Under the pieces are notes generated by a model that had not been told where the DNA came from, did no database searches, and saw nothing but the letters and a program-made list of their open reading frames with translations. From Mongoliitalea lutea (GTDB lineage Bacteria; Bacteroidota; Bacteroidia; Cytophagales; Cyclobacteriaceae): DNA of 64,000 nucleotides. The stretch covers positions 216,217 to 280,216 of the forward strand of contig NZ_BMYF01000002.1 in NCBI RefSeq assembly GCF_014652135.1. Reading direction: 5' to 3'. Positions within the stretch are counted from its first letter, which is position 1; the number at the start of each line of letters is the position of its first letter. Position numbers and translations under genes: made by a program. This document shows, piece after piece, positions 25,962-34,550 of this stretch.

Positions 25962-27425
25962 TCAATTAGACCGATAGCTTAAGAAAGACGCTATACTTAC
26001 AATCGAAAAACCTACAAACAGCATTCCGTGGAAAATCACCATTTCCAATTGACCGTGGGAAATAGCTAAGTATAACATCCAAGCAAAAACTCCTGCAAAA
26101 ATTGCTTCTAAATAGGTGGTGAAGGGGATTTTAAAGGAGTGATAGGGGTTGCTCCACCATTTGTCTGATTTTTGTAGATTGTATTTGGGAGTACGGATAA
26201 ATGGGGATTTTTTTCCTGTCAGTCCTTCCCATACGGCTTGTGAATTGTGTAAAGAAAGACCCATGCTGACCATCAAAAATAAGGGTAATTCCCATAAAAA
26301 TTTGAGCGTACTGGCACCTTTGTATTTCGCCAAACTCACATTTGCAGAAAGATATACCGCAGCCACAATGACAAAGCCTGCTAAAAATATTTTGGCAACG
26401 GAAAATAACCAAGTGGGCAAAATCCCATTATAGAAGCCATACCAAAGAGGAATCGAACTGATAGCGACCACAAGGACAGCAACAAATAAAACTGCATTTA
26501 GCAAATGCGCGGTGGCATGCCATTTTTTATGTATGCTATGCTTTTCATTGAGAACATTTTTAAGATGTTTGGCAGCACATTCTGCCCCTCCTTTGGTCCA
26601 GCGGAATTGTTGGGATTTGATGGCAGACATGACAGGAGGGAGTTCGGCGGGGGATTCTATGTCCTCCCGGTATACAAATTTCCAGCCTTTTTGCTGAGCC
26701 CGATAACTTAAATCCAAATCCTCAGTTAGCGTGTCATCCTGCCAATTACCGGCATCAATGATGCAGTTTTTTCTCCAAATCCCACCCGTTCCATTGAAGT
26801 TGATAAAGGCTTGTTGTAGATTTCTCCCCGTCTGCTCTACGGTAAAATGGGCATCCAAAGCAAATGCTTGCAAGCGTGTAAATATTGAATAGTCCTCATT
26901 GAGGTGTGTCCATCTACTTTGTACCATGCCCACCTTAGGATCTTGGAAATGAGGGATAGTATCCAACAAAAAATTAGGATCCGGGACAAAATCTGCATCA
27001 AAGATGGCTATGTAATCTCCTGATGCTTGAATCAGCCCTTCTTTCAATGCTCCTGCCTTGAATCCCTGCCTATTGTGTCGATGAATGTATTGAAAATTTA
27101 CCTCAGGGTAATTTAGAATGCAGTTTTGAATAATTTCCGATGTTTCGTCGGTGCTGTCATCCAATAATTGGATTTGCAGTAATTCTTTGGGATAATTAAA
27201 CTTTGCTGTTGCATCTATCAAGCGTTCCACAACATAACGCTCGTTGAAAATAGGGAGCTGAACAGTGATTTTTGGCAGGTTCGAAATAGTAGCTGAATCC
27301 TTTGTTTGTACAATTTTCGGTTTTCTCCAATACTGAATCAATAAATCAGCCTGTGCCAAACCATACAGGAAAATGAACAGCATGGACACGGCATATAGCC
27401 CCACAAAAATGTATAGTACAAACAT
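25962..27425 (-). CDS. Processive family 2 glycosyltransferase (cellulose synthase/CESA-like superfamily)
   Basis: A 487-residue membrane protein. One N-terminal membrane helix is followed by a cytoplasmic GT-A domain with the D, D, D, QxxRW set: VQLPIFNERYVVERLI, LLDDSTDET, AIFDADFVPDPNFL, TEDLDLSYRAQQKGW and QQFRWTKGGAEC. Four to five C-terminal membrane helices follow. This is the layout of glycan-polymerising or glycolipid-forming enzymes at the inner membrane. Its ATG overlaps the stop of the 4Fe-4S protein gene (TAATG, 27423-27427), so it is translated with the redox genes. The sugar and acceptor are unknown. Confidence 0.82.
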   Translation of the reverse strand: MFVLYIFVGLYAVSMLFIFLYGLAQADLLIQYWRKPKIVQTKDSATISNLPKITVQLPIFNERYVVERLIDATAKFNYPKELLQIQLLDDSTDETSEIIQNCILNYPEVNFQYIHRHNRQGFKAGALKEGLIQASGDYIAIFDADFVPDPNFLLDTIPHFQDPKVGMVQSRWTHLNEDYSIFTRLQAFALDAHFTVEQTGRNLQQAFINFNGTGGIWRKNCIIDAGNWQDDTLTEDLDLSYRAQQKGWKFVYREDIESPAELPPVMSAIKSQQFRWTKGGAECAAKHLKNVLNEKHSIHKKWHATAHLLNAVLFVAVLVVAISSIPLWYGFYNGILPTWLFSVAKIFLAGFVIVAAVYLSANVSLAKYKGASTLKFLWELPLFLMVSMGLSLHNSQAVWEGLTGKKSPFIRTPKYNLQKSDKWWSNPYHSFKIPFTTYLEAIFAGVFAWMLYLAISHGQLEMVIFHGMLFVGFSIVSIASFLSYRSN

Positions 27426-28969
27426 TAATTTTTGATCGTGATGGATTTATTGCCAATGATTATGGGAAGATCGTTAATTCTTCCTTCTTCCTCACCATTT
27501 TCCAGTTTCAATACACCTCGAGGACATACAGAGGCACATACTCCGCAGCCTACACAAGAGGAGCGCACGATGTTTTGTCCTCTTTGGGCATACCAACGTA
27601 CGTCTATGCCCATTTCGCAATAGGTGGAGCAATTCCCGCAGGAGATGCACTGTCCTCCGTTGGTTGTAATGCGAAATCGGGATTTGAATCGCTGAACCAA
27701 GCCTAGGTATGCTGCCAAAGGACAGCCAAATCTACACCAAACTCGGTTACCCATCAAGGGGTAAAATCCTGTGCCAATCACACCTGCAAATGCTGAACCT
27801 ATGGCAAATCCATAAATGCTATGCAGTTGGTTGGTTGCTTGTCCCAATAGTTCAAACTCCATAAAGTAATTGGTCAAGGTAATTCCCGTCATAACTACCG
27901 CAAAAACTAAGACGCCATGAATCAGGTAACGTTCAACTTTCCAAGCCTTGAGGGATTTATCAGAGAGTTGGCGGTAGGGATCGCCTAGAGTTTCGGCTAA
28001 ACCACCGCAGCCACAAACCCACGAGCAATACCAACGCTTGCCATAAAAGTAGGTCAGCAAAGGTACTGCTATTACAATTAATATGATGCCCCAAATTAAC
28101 ATAAACATGCCCAATGCTCCTGAACTGATCATTCCATCCAATCGGTAGTCGTAGAAAAAAGAATAGTCTAATGGCCAAATATTTTTAAAATCGTGCCAAG
28201 GCATGTTGAAGAGCATGAGGATTTCCGGTAGTAGGAAAGCAAATGCTAGTTGAAAAAACATCACGGAAGCAGTCCTTAAGAGCTGGTAAGGATTTCCTTT
28301 GTATTTTTTAAACATGCGGACACCCATGACCAAAATTGCCAAAGTATAGATCAATCCATATAAAAACCATTGGCTGGCAGGATTGCCTGATATGGCCATA
28401 CTGATAGGATCTACCATCAGTACCAAATTGGTCAAATACTCGGGATACCAATAGAGAATTACGTAGAAGAGAATTAACCAAGTGCCTGTAAATATCCCCA
28501 ATAAACCACGTGATTTCATGGAGGAAAAGTAAATCCCATCATGTTTGATACCGGGAAGTTTACCTTTGTAAAGAGGAAGAATGTAGAGTAATGCTCCTAA
28601 GGAACCTAAGATCAAGGTAATGCCAATGTGCAACCAAGGTTGATCTATTACAGGACTTTCGGCAGCAGCTTTGGTGAGCGCATAGGCGTAGTTGTCCCAA
28701 ATGACTGCATCCCACTCCTGATTGGCTTTTAAGGCATCATTGTAAGTGTTGAAATAGCTATTAAAGTCTGCGATAAAGGCGAAATTAGACGCATAGGTTT
28801 CCCCATACATCGGCTCCAAAATTTCAACCATTTGCTCTTGATGGATATCTTTAACATTAGATTTTACCAACTCAGCCGTCAAGGTGTATTGACCGATAAA
28901 TGGCAAGAAGCTAAAAAATGCCAATGCTAAACAGAAAAGGGCGATTCCTAATTTTTGAAGTGCTTTCAT
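27425..28969 (-). CDS. Membrane-bound 4Fe-4S ferredoxin-type protein (NapH/NosR C-terminal-like)
   Basis: A 514-residue protein with about eight membrane helices and a C-terminal cytoplasmic ferredoxin part. NapH/NosR/RdxA-type membrane motifs are RWYCSWVCGCGG and VWCRFGCPLAAYLG; the two iron-sulphur clusters bind at CISCGNCSTYCEMG and CVGCGVCASVCPRG. Such proteins pass electrons between the quinol pool and periplasmic or cytoplasmic partners. The periplasmic N-terminal segment of about 80 residues (SNVKDIHQEQMVEILEP) is unusual. It overlaps the FAD oxidoreductase gene by ATGA (28966-28969), and the pair likely forms an electron-transfer unit. Confidence 0.8.
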   Translation of the reverse strand: MKALQKLGIALFCLALAFFSFLPFIGQYTLTAELVKSNVKDIHQEQMVEILEPMYGETYASNFAFIADFNSYFNTYNDALKANQEWDAVIWDNYAYALTKAAAESPVIDQPWLHIGITLILGSLGALLYILPLYKGKLPGIKHDGIYFSSMKSRGLLGIFTGTWLILFYVILYWYPEYLTNLVLMVDPISMAISGNPASQWFLYGLIYTLAILVMGVRMFKKYKGNPYQLLRTASVMFFQLAFAFLLPEILMLFNMPWHDFKNIWPLDYSFFYDYRLDGMISSGALGMFMLIWGIILIVIAVPLLTYFYGKRWYCSWVCGCGGLAETLGDPYRQLSDKSLKAWKVERYLIHGVLVFAVVMTGITLTNYFMEFELLGQATNQLHSIYGFAIGSAFAGVIGTGFYPLMGNRVWCRFGCPLAAYLGLVQRFKSRFRITTNGGQCISCGNCSTYCEMGIDVRWYAQRGQNIVRSSCVGCGVCASVCPRGVLKLENGEEEGRINDLPIIIGNKSITIKN

Positions 28970-30321
28970 GAAAATGCAGTTACAATTCGTTTCAAGAATC
29001 CTTTTTTGGGTAAGGAAACATTTCTTTTTTTGATGGTATTGTAGGCTTGAATGACAGCTGCCGTATGTTTGGTTGCAAATTCTGCATCAAAACTGGCTTT
29101 GTCCAGATGTGTCAGAATCTTTTCAAATAACCATCCTTCGTCTATGGCTTTATCAAAATAGGCATGTCTCATGCGCCAACCGATGCTGTTTATACCTTTG
29201 ATGGTCCCCACAGTTTTATCATAAACAAATCGTATAGCTACTGTTCCTGCTTCATTTTCCCAATGGAATGTGTCCAAGGTTGCAGGTATGTTATTGGGCA
29301 CATGCCCATAGGTCTGGTATTCTAAGTCAAAGAACTTAGCTGAATTGAACCAAATTCCTGGTTTATAGGATACTTTTTCCTCATGTGTAAGATTATACGC
29401 CAACGTTTCACCGTGCATCCTACCGGTGTACCATACCTGTTCTATGGTTTTTCGATTTGGACCTGGAGATTCTGTGAATTCAGCGCAGTCTCCAATGGCA
29501 TAAACTCCTTCGATATTTGTTTGAAAGTATTTATCAACAAGTACACCTCGGTTGGATTGAATATCGGGATGGTTTTTAAGCAATGAAATATTGGGAGTAA
29601 CTCCAATGGTCAATCCTACGAATTGACAAGGGATTTCTTCTCCTGTATTTGTCTTGACAGCACTAACGTTACCATTACCATTGGAGATAATTTCAGCCAA
29701 TTCTGTGCCTAATCGCAGGTCTACATCATGTGCCCGTATGTGTCTATTGATCAGTTCAGCCTCCTCTGTTGGTAAGACTGTATCCCAAAAATTCTTTTCC
29801 CGCACCAAAAATGTTACTTCGATCCCTCTGCTTTTGAGCATTTCTGCCATTTCTATCCCGATCAATCCCCCGCCTACAATCACTCCACGCTGAATGCCTT
29901 GGGTATTATCCTCCATGTTTTCCAAATCCTGTAAGCTATACAATCCTTGAACACCTTTGAGGTCTTCACCTGGCCAACCGATCGTTAGTGGCTTGGAACC
30001 GGTGGCAATTATCAATGTTCCGTAGGGAATTTTTTCTCCTGTATCACTGATGAGTTGTTGCTTGGTAGTATCAATCGAAGTAATCCAAGTTTTTTTGAGT
30101 TCGATACGGTTTTTTTCCCAAAACCAATCTTCGTAAGGTTTGGTATGCTGGTATTGCATATGGCCCATGTAGATATACATGAGTGCCGTTCGTGAGAAAA
30201 AGTGCTCAGACTCACCTGAAATCACCAGAATGGATGCGTCTGAATCATATTTGCGTATATGCCTTGCACAGGTTATACCTGCTATTCCATTACCAATGAT
30301 GACGTAGGGCGATTTATTCAT
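28966..30321 (-). CDS. NAD(P)/FAD-dependent oxidoreductase (nitrite reductase/rubredoxin reductase-like)
   Basis: A 451-residue flavoprotein of the pyridine-nucleotide-disulphide family without a redox-active CxxC pair. FAD-binding motif YVIIGNGIAGITCARHIR at the start, NAD-binding GVIVGGGLIGIEMAEMLKSR in the middle, and GVYAIGDCAEF closing the FAD site. The C-terminal 110 residues differ from the usual reductase dimerisation domain. It probably moves electrons from NAD(P)H to the adjacent membrane 4Fe-4S protein. It overlaps its upstream neighbour by 8 bases and its downstream one by 4, showing tight coupling. Confidence 0.85.
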   Translation of the reverse strand: MNKSPYVIIGNGIAGITCARHIRKYDSDASILVISGESEHFFSRTALMYIYMGHMQYQHTKPYEDWFWEKNRIELKKTWITSIDTTKQQLISDTGEKIPYGTLIIATGSKPLTIGWPGEDLKGVQGLYSLQDLENMEDNTQGIQRGVIVGGGLIGIEMAEMLKSRGIEVTFLVREKNFWDTVLPTEEAELINRHIRAHDVDLRLGTELAEIISNGNGNVSAVKTNTGEEIPCQFVGLTIGVTPNISLLKNHPDIQSNRGVLVDKYFQTNIEGVYAIGDCAEFTESPGPNRKTIEQVWYTGRMHGETLAYNLTHEEKVSYKPGIWFNSAKFFDLEYQTYGHVPNNIPATLDTFHWENEAGTVAIRFVYDKTVGTIKGINSIGWRMRHAYFDKAIDEGWLFEKILTHLDKASFDAEFATKHTAAVIQAYNTIKKRNVSLPKKGFLKRIVTAFS

Positions 30322-31075
30322 TGAGAGACCAATCGTACTTGAGATGTGAAATTTTGGCTCTTGGGCTGATTTTCACTTTGGAGTATTGGTTTAAGTAGTC
30401 AATTATACTACCATTCTTTGTGAAATCCCCTTTGAACCAAGAGAAAATTTGAGAAATCTGAATTGAATCCTTAGTTATTTTATTTCTTTTAGGGTCATTA
30501 ATGAAGTCTACAGCAACAGCATAAAGCTGTTTTTCAAGTTTTTCAGCAGTAAAAGCCTCGTTTAAAAGTTTTGGACAAGAATAAGATGCACAGTTAATAG
30601 CGAAATGAATTCTTGGTTCATCAAATTCCTTTCGTAAAATCTTATGTTCAATTTCATCTAAGCTTGAGTCTTTGCCACCAATTTGAAAAAATTTAATATG
30701 CCATACAGTATTGATTAATGGTATTTTGATTTTAGGATGAAGATCCTGAATGCTTTTGACTGGATAGTTATCCACAATTAACTTTACTGTAAAGGCATTG
30801 TATGCATTGATCCAATAAGCAAGCTGTTCTTCTCTGCTCCATGTTTTTCTATCCGGAGCATTTGTGCTTAATAGGTTTAGGTATGACTCTAATTTTTTTA
30901 TATCAGACTTGAATCCTTTATAGTTTACTGTTCCTGATGAGCTTACATGCTTTTTCAAAAGTTCATTCCATTGTTCATGAGTAGGGACATTTTTTGAAAT
31001 AGGGTAATCTTGAATGTTTGCATATGCACCTAGTGAACATACAAAGAAAAAGGTATAGATAATTAGTTTTTTCAT
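30314..31075 (-). CDS. DUF547 domain secreted protein
   Basis: A 253-residue exported protein starting at the ATG at 31075 (MKKLIIYTFFFVCSLGAYA, signal peptide); the longer frame reaching 31168 overlaps the rhodanese gene and lacks a signal. The DUF547 core is recognisable: EEQLAYWINAYNAFTVKLI, SLDEIEHKILR, DEPRIHFAINCASYSCPKL and SKVKISPRAKISHLKYDWSL. The biochemical function of DUF547 is unknown; conserved His/Cys residues suggest a papain-like or transglutaminase-like fold. It lies 50 bases after the rhodanese gene and overlaps the FAD gene by 8 bases. Confidence 0.8.
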   Translation of the reverse strand: MKKLIIYTFFFVCSLGAYANIQDYPISKNVPTHEQWNELLKKHVSSSGTVNYKGFKSDIKKLESYLNLLSTNAPDRKTWSREEQLAYWINAYNAFTVKLIVDNYPVKSIQDLHPKIKIPLINTVWHIKFFQIGGKDSSLDEIEHKILRKEFDEPRIHFAINCASYSCPKLLNEAFTAEKLEKQLYAVAVDFINDPKRNKITKDSIQISQIFSWFKGDFTKNGSIIDYLNQYSKVKISPRAKISHLKYDWSLNE

Positions 31076-31125
31076 AAAGAAATGTACGTAAATCCAGTAA
31101 GAGTTAGATGTGACAGCTGTAAAAA

Positions 31126-31620
31126 CTAATTGTATACTTTGTCTCCTTTTGTTAACCAGATGCCCCACTTTTTGTTGTATCCATGGATTTTATTTGTTTT
31201 AAGATTTTTGTTGTAAACGGGCAGTCCTTCATTTACCCAATGAAAAATCCCTCCATAAAGATTAAACACATTTGTGTAACCTGCATCAATTAACTTTTTG
31301 CCTATTTCTTGGCTTCGTGCTCCAATAGAACAATAAACCACTATTGGTTTATCTTTTGGGATAGTAGATATTTTCTCTAATGAAAATGTAGAATATTCGA
31401 TCAGCTTTGCACCTTTGATATGACTTACCTCAAATTCATTTTTTTCACGTATATCCAATAATTCAAACTGCTGAAGATTAGCTTTCAAGTCGTTTGGTTG
31501 AATCAACGGAAAGTTTTTATCATAAACTGTTTGAAGCAGTGTTTTGTAAGCAAAACTTTGTCCAGAACTAAATAGAGGGATCATTGCCAAAAAGCCTGTA
31601 AGAATGAGTTTGTATATCAT
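31126..31620 (-). CDS. Periplasmic rhodanese-domain protein
   Basis: A 164-residue exported protein with a signal peptide (MIYKLILTGFLAMIPLFSSG) and a single rhodanese domain: ELLDIREKNEFEVSHIKGA, then the active-site loop VVYCSIGARSQEIG with the persulphide-forming cysteine, and GGIFHWVNEGLPV. It transfers or carries sulphane sulphur in the periplasm. It is upstream of the DUF547, FAD and 4Fe-4S genes, suggesting that this redox operon deals with sulphur or thiol chemistry, an inference from context. Confidence 0.85.
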   Translation of the reverse strand: MIYKLILTGFLAMIPLFSSGQSFAYKTLLQTVYDKNFPLIQPNDLKANLQQFELLDIREKNEFEVSHIKGAKLIEYSTFSLEKISTIPKDKPIVVYCSIGARSQEIGKKLIDAGYTNVFNLYGGIFHWVNEGLPVYNKNLKTNKIHGYNKKWGIWLTKGDKVYN

Positions 31621-31730
31621 AAGAGAATAATACGCATTTGATACCAGAACTCGCTCACAAACAAATTCGTTTATTTTCGGATAGCTGATTTTTTTTTTCT
31701 AAGTGATGGATATGTTCATAAAGCTTAAAA

Positions 31731-32444
31731 TTATCCATAAAAGTCGGATATCCTTGCTAGACCTTTTTTATCTAAAACGATGATTTTTTTGCCTTCAAAT
31801 GCAATCAACTCATCTTTTTTAAATTCGGAAAGTAACCTTATGACTGTTTCCGTTGCTGTTCCAACCAAACCTGCGATTTCTTCTCTTGTGAGAATTACAT
31901 CGATTTTTTCACTGTTTTCTCCATCCAATCCGTAGGATTCGGATAGTTTGAGTAAGGTAAAAGCCAGTCGCTCTCGGATGGATTTTTGTGTGGCATCGGT
32001 GAGTTTTTCCTCCATCACGCCCAAATCTGAGCAAATGGCTTTGGTGACTCTCTTATGAAAATCATTGTCTTCGGCTAAGACCTTAAGGAACGATTCTCTA
32101 GGGACAAAGCAGATTTTAGCATCCTCAATTATCGTAGCTGAGTTGGAGTAAGCTTCCTCACCTAAAAGAGAGGTATATCCAAGAAAGTCTCCTTTTTTTG
32201 CCAGACGAATAATCTGATCCTTGCCATTAGAGGCCGTTTTGTACACTTTGACAATACCATCATTGATGCAAAATACCCCGAGAGGTTTTGTGCCTTCGTA
32301 AAATAAGGTCTGTCCTTTTTTATGCGTAATGAAATTCTTGCTATCTGATAGATGGCATAAATGCTGTTCGCCCAAGCCGGCAAACAAGGAGAATTTTCGG
32401 CTGAGACAGAGTTCACATGGCGTGGCTTTCGGCTGAACTTTCAT
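31731..32444 (-). CDS. Crp/Fnr family transcription regulator
   Basis: A 237-residue regulator with an N-terminal cyclic-nucleotide-binding-type barrel (KKGQTLFYEGTKPLGVFCIN, LAKKGDFLGYTSLL), a dimer helix and a C-terminal winged helix (ILTREEIAGLVGTATETVIR). Only one N-terminal CxxC (CELC) precedes the barrel, so the full four-cysteine set of FNR is not obvious, but CELC with later cysteines could hold a cluster. It is the first gene of the minus-strand redox run and probably controls it. A Crp-like half-palindrome lies 54 bases upstream of its start. Confidence 0.85.
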   Translation of the reverse strand: MKVQPKATPCELCLSRKFSLFAGLGEQHLCHLSDSKNFITHKKGQTLFYEGTKPLGVFCINDGIVKVYKTASNGKDQIIRLAKKGDFLGYTSLLGEEAYSNSATIIEDAKICFVPRESFLKVLAEDNDFHKRVTKAICSDLGVMEEKLTDATQKSIRERLAFTLLKLSESYGLDGENSEKIDVILTREEIAGLVGTATETVIRLLSEFKKDELIAFEGKKIIVLDKKGLARISDFYG

Positions 32445-32497
32445 AATCAGTAATGCGGGGTTATATTCCTAAGATGTTGGCTAAAATTAGCGAAAAA

Positions 32498-32513
32498 TAT
32501 GATGAATGTCACA
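32498..32513. promoter_or_regulatory. Candidate Crp/Fnr-type operator
   Basis: TATGA-tgaatg-TCACA, one base from the palindromic TGTGA-N6-TCACA consensus, upstream of the Crp/Fnr gene. Autoregulation is inferred only. Confidence 0.35.
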
Positions 32514-32519
32514 ATTTTG

Positions 32520-33035
32520 TCAAACAAAATTTGGTAAATCGGATAGCTGAACGTACCGATTCTCAATTTTATTCAGTTCGAAGAAAAAATGCTGCCTCCC
32601 GTTAGTGATTCCTATGATATGGGCCTGAATGCTTTGATTATATACAGTTATCTGATTGACTACTTTTTTGGTGATTGGTACCTCAGGAGCCTTGCATTCG
32701 ATTAGGACATGGGCTTTGCCGTCTTGGTTAAAAGTCAATAAATCAAAGCGCTTGTTTAACTGATTATATGTTAGGCCTTTCTCTAAGGAAATCAGACTTT
32801 TGGGGTAGTTTTTGTATTGAATGAGGTATTGGATCATGTGTTGGCGGACCCATTCCTCGGGAGTCAGTACTAGTGATTTTTTGCGTAATGCATCGTAGAT
32901 ATAGATCTTTCCCTGCTCATTTTTTAATTCAAAATTGAACTCAGGGAAATTTAATGGTTCGGACAAAAAGGCATATCGCTCTGGAATCATGCTGCAAATA
33001 TGGTGTTTTTTGCTGATAGGGATTTGAATAGCCAT
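32520..33035 (-). CDS. HsdR N-terminal-like (PD-(D/E)XK) nuclease-fold protein
   Basis: A 171-residue stand-alone protein resembling the N-terminal nuclease domain of type I restriction subunits: KKSLVLTPEEWVRQHMIQYL, then RFDLLTFNQDGKAHVLIECK, where the D...E-x-K residues (FDLL, LIECKAP) form the PD-(D/E)XK site. No helicase, specificity or methylase gene is adjacent, so it is not a restriction system by itself. Such short proteins are widespread in Bacteroidota and of unknown role. The start may instead be at 32990 (MIPERYAFL). It is divergent from the ABC ATPase gene. Confidence 0.7.
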   Translation of the reverse strand: MAIQIPISKKHHICSMIPERYAFLSEPLNFPEFNFELKNEQGKIYIYDALRKKSLVLTPEEWVRQHMIQYLIQYKNYPKSLISLEKGLTYNQLNKRFDLLTFNQDGKAHVLIECKAPEVPITKKVVNQITVYNQSIQAHIIGITNGRQHFFFELNKIENRYVQLSDLPNFV

Positions 33036-33158
33036 GTAAATGCTAAATTAAAAGGAGATTTTTCTAATTGATTCCATAGGAAATTTTCAGCTACTATTCT
33101 GTTTTTTTTCGGAATCAGGTTTTTGATAGTGTTTTGGCTCAGGATATTCAAAAAATAT

Positions 33159-33189
33159 TTTCGTAGCCTACATTAATGAACTATATTTG
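33159..33189 (+). promoter_or_regulatory. Bacteroidota-type promoter of the ABC ATPase gene
   Basis: A -7 box TATATTTG (33182-33189) with a TTTC at 33159-33162, spacing 19, 26 bases before the start codon. Confidence 0.45.
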
Positions 33190-33215
33190 ATGAATTCCAA
33201 CTAGTTGATTGAAGC

Positions 33216-33938
33216 ATGAAAAAAATCATTGAAACTACCGATATCCAAAAGACCTATAAAATGGGAGCTGAAGTCGTGCAGGCATTGAAATCAGTTTCCA
33301 TTTCCGTGAATAAGGGAGAATACGTTGCATTTATGGGTCCCTCAGGTTCGGGGAAATCTACCCTGATGAATATCATCGGTTGTTTGGATACGCCTACAGC
33401 AGGAACATACATTTTGAATGATAAAAATGTATCCGATATGTCGGAAAATGAGCTTGCCGAAATCCGTAATCGGGAAATTGGGTTCGTGTTCCAGACCTTC
33501 AATCTTTTGCCAAGAGCCTCATGTTTGGAAAATGTGGCCTTGCCTTTGATCTATGCAGGTTACAGCAAATCAGAGCGGGAGGAGCGAGCATTTGAAGCGT
33601 TGTCCAATGTTGGTTTAGCTGATAGGGTGGGACATAAGCCCAATGAATTGTCCGGTGGTCAGCGTCAACGTGTGGCTATTGCAAGGGCTTTGGTTAATGA
33701 TCCAAGTATTATTTTGGCGGATGAACCTACAGGTAACTTGGATTCCAAAACTTCCTACAGTATTATGGAGCTTTTTCATGAGTTGCACCAAAAGGGGAAT
33801 ACCATAATTATGGTGACTCACGAAGACGATATTGCGCATTATGCACATAGAATTGTTCGATTGAAAGATGGTTTGGTAGAGAGCGATACCATCAATCCAA
33901 ATCCAACCAGAGGAGTGGCCTTAGAGCCCATCATGTAA
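33216..33938 (+). CDS. ABC transporter ATP-binding protein (MacB/LolD type)
   Basis: A 240-residue ATPase with Walker [10 protein letters not shown], the Q-loop [13 protein letters not shown], signature [15 protein letters not shown] and Walker [14 protein letters not shown]. The FNLL-type Q-loop and short length are typical of the MacB/LolD/FtsE subgroup working with FtsX-like permeases in efflux or lipoprotein release. No permease gene is adjacent, so it must partner one encoded elsewhere. It has its own promoter and is followed by the adenosyltransferase gene after 60 bases. Confidence 0.9.
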   Translation: MKKIIETTDIQKTYKMGAEVVQALKSVSISVNKGEYVAFMGPSGSGKSTLMNIIGCLDTPTAGTYILNDKNVSDMSENELAEIRNREIGFVFQTFNLLPRASCLENVALPLIYAGYSKSEREERAFEALSNVGLADRVGHKPNELSGGQRQRVAIARALVNDPSIILADEPTGNLDSKTSYSIMELFHELHQKGNTIIMVTHEDDIAHYAHRIVRLKDGLVESDTINPNPTRGVALEPIM

Positions 33939-33966
33939 TTCTTCTGAGTTTATCCAAGAAGATGTG

Positions 33967-33974
33967 TAATTTTG
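33967..33974 (+). promoter_or_regulatory. Candidate -7 box of the adenosyltransferase gene
   Basis: TAATTTTG fits TAnnTTTG, 24 bases before the ATG at 33999. No clear -33 element. Confidence 0.35.
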
Positions 33975-33998
33975 CGGAAAATTTGGAGCAAGGTAAGC

Positions 33999-34547
33999 AT
34001 GAAAATTTATACCAAAACAGGTGATCAGGGCACAACTTCCCTTTTGGGAGGTAGAAGGGTTTTGAAATCCAATCTTAGAATTGAGTCATACGGGACCGTA
34101 GATGAATTAAATAGTTATATTGGATTGCTGAGAGATCAGGAAGTCAATCAGAAGCGGGAAGCTGTATTGAAGGAAATACAGGATCGCTTGTTTACTATAG
34201 GTGCTACTTTAGCTACCGAGCCTGGTAAAGAGCATGTGAAGCGTCCTGACTTATTGGAAGGAGATTTGGAGTTGTTGGAGCAGGAGATTGATGCGATGGA
34301 GGATGGTTTGCCCATGTTGAAAAACTTTGTACTTCCGGGTGGTCATCAAGTAGTATCTTTTTGCCATATTGCCCGAACAGTTTGTAGAAGAACCGAGCGA
34401 TGCGTGATTTCTTTGATGGAAGAGGAGCACGTAGATGAATTAATTGTGAAATATTTAAACAGGCTTTCCGATTACCTCTTTGTTTTAGGAAGAAAGATCA
34501 CCCAAGAGTTGGGTGTGGATGAGGTAACCTGGAAGCCGAGGAATTAA
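33999..34547 (+). CDS. Cob(I)alamin adenosyltransferase (PduO type)
   Basis: A 182-residue enzyme making adenosylcobalamin from ATP and cob(I)alamin. The start at 33999 gives MKIYTKTGDQGTTSLLGGRR, the conserved ATP-binding N-terminus; the longer frame adds nine unrelated residues. Further family marks: RIESYGTVDELNSYIG, FVLPGG and HIARTVCRRTERCVI, ending NRLSDYLFVLGRKI. Complete. It lies 3 bases before ilvE and is probably co-transcribed. It could serve cobalamin-dependent ribonucleotide reductase or mutases encoded elsewhere. Confidence 0.9.
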   Translation: MKIYTKTGDQGTTSLLGGRRVLKSNLRIESYGTVDELNSYIGLLRDQEVNQKREAVLKEIQDRLFTIGATLATEPGKEHVKRPDLLEGDLELLEQEIDAMEDGLPMLKNFVLPGGHQVVSFCHIARTVCRRTERCVISLMEEEHVDELIVKYLNRLSDYLFVLGRKITQELGVDEVTWKPRN

Positions 34548-34550
34548 CCC

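Noticed and set aside
32520..33035. Type I restriction-modification system
   Set aside because: Only a lone HsdR N-terminal-like domain; no helicase, specificity or methylase genes nearby.
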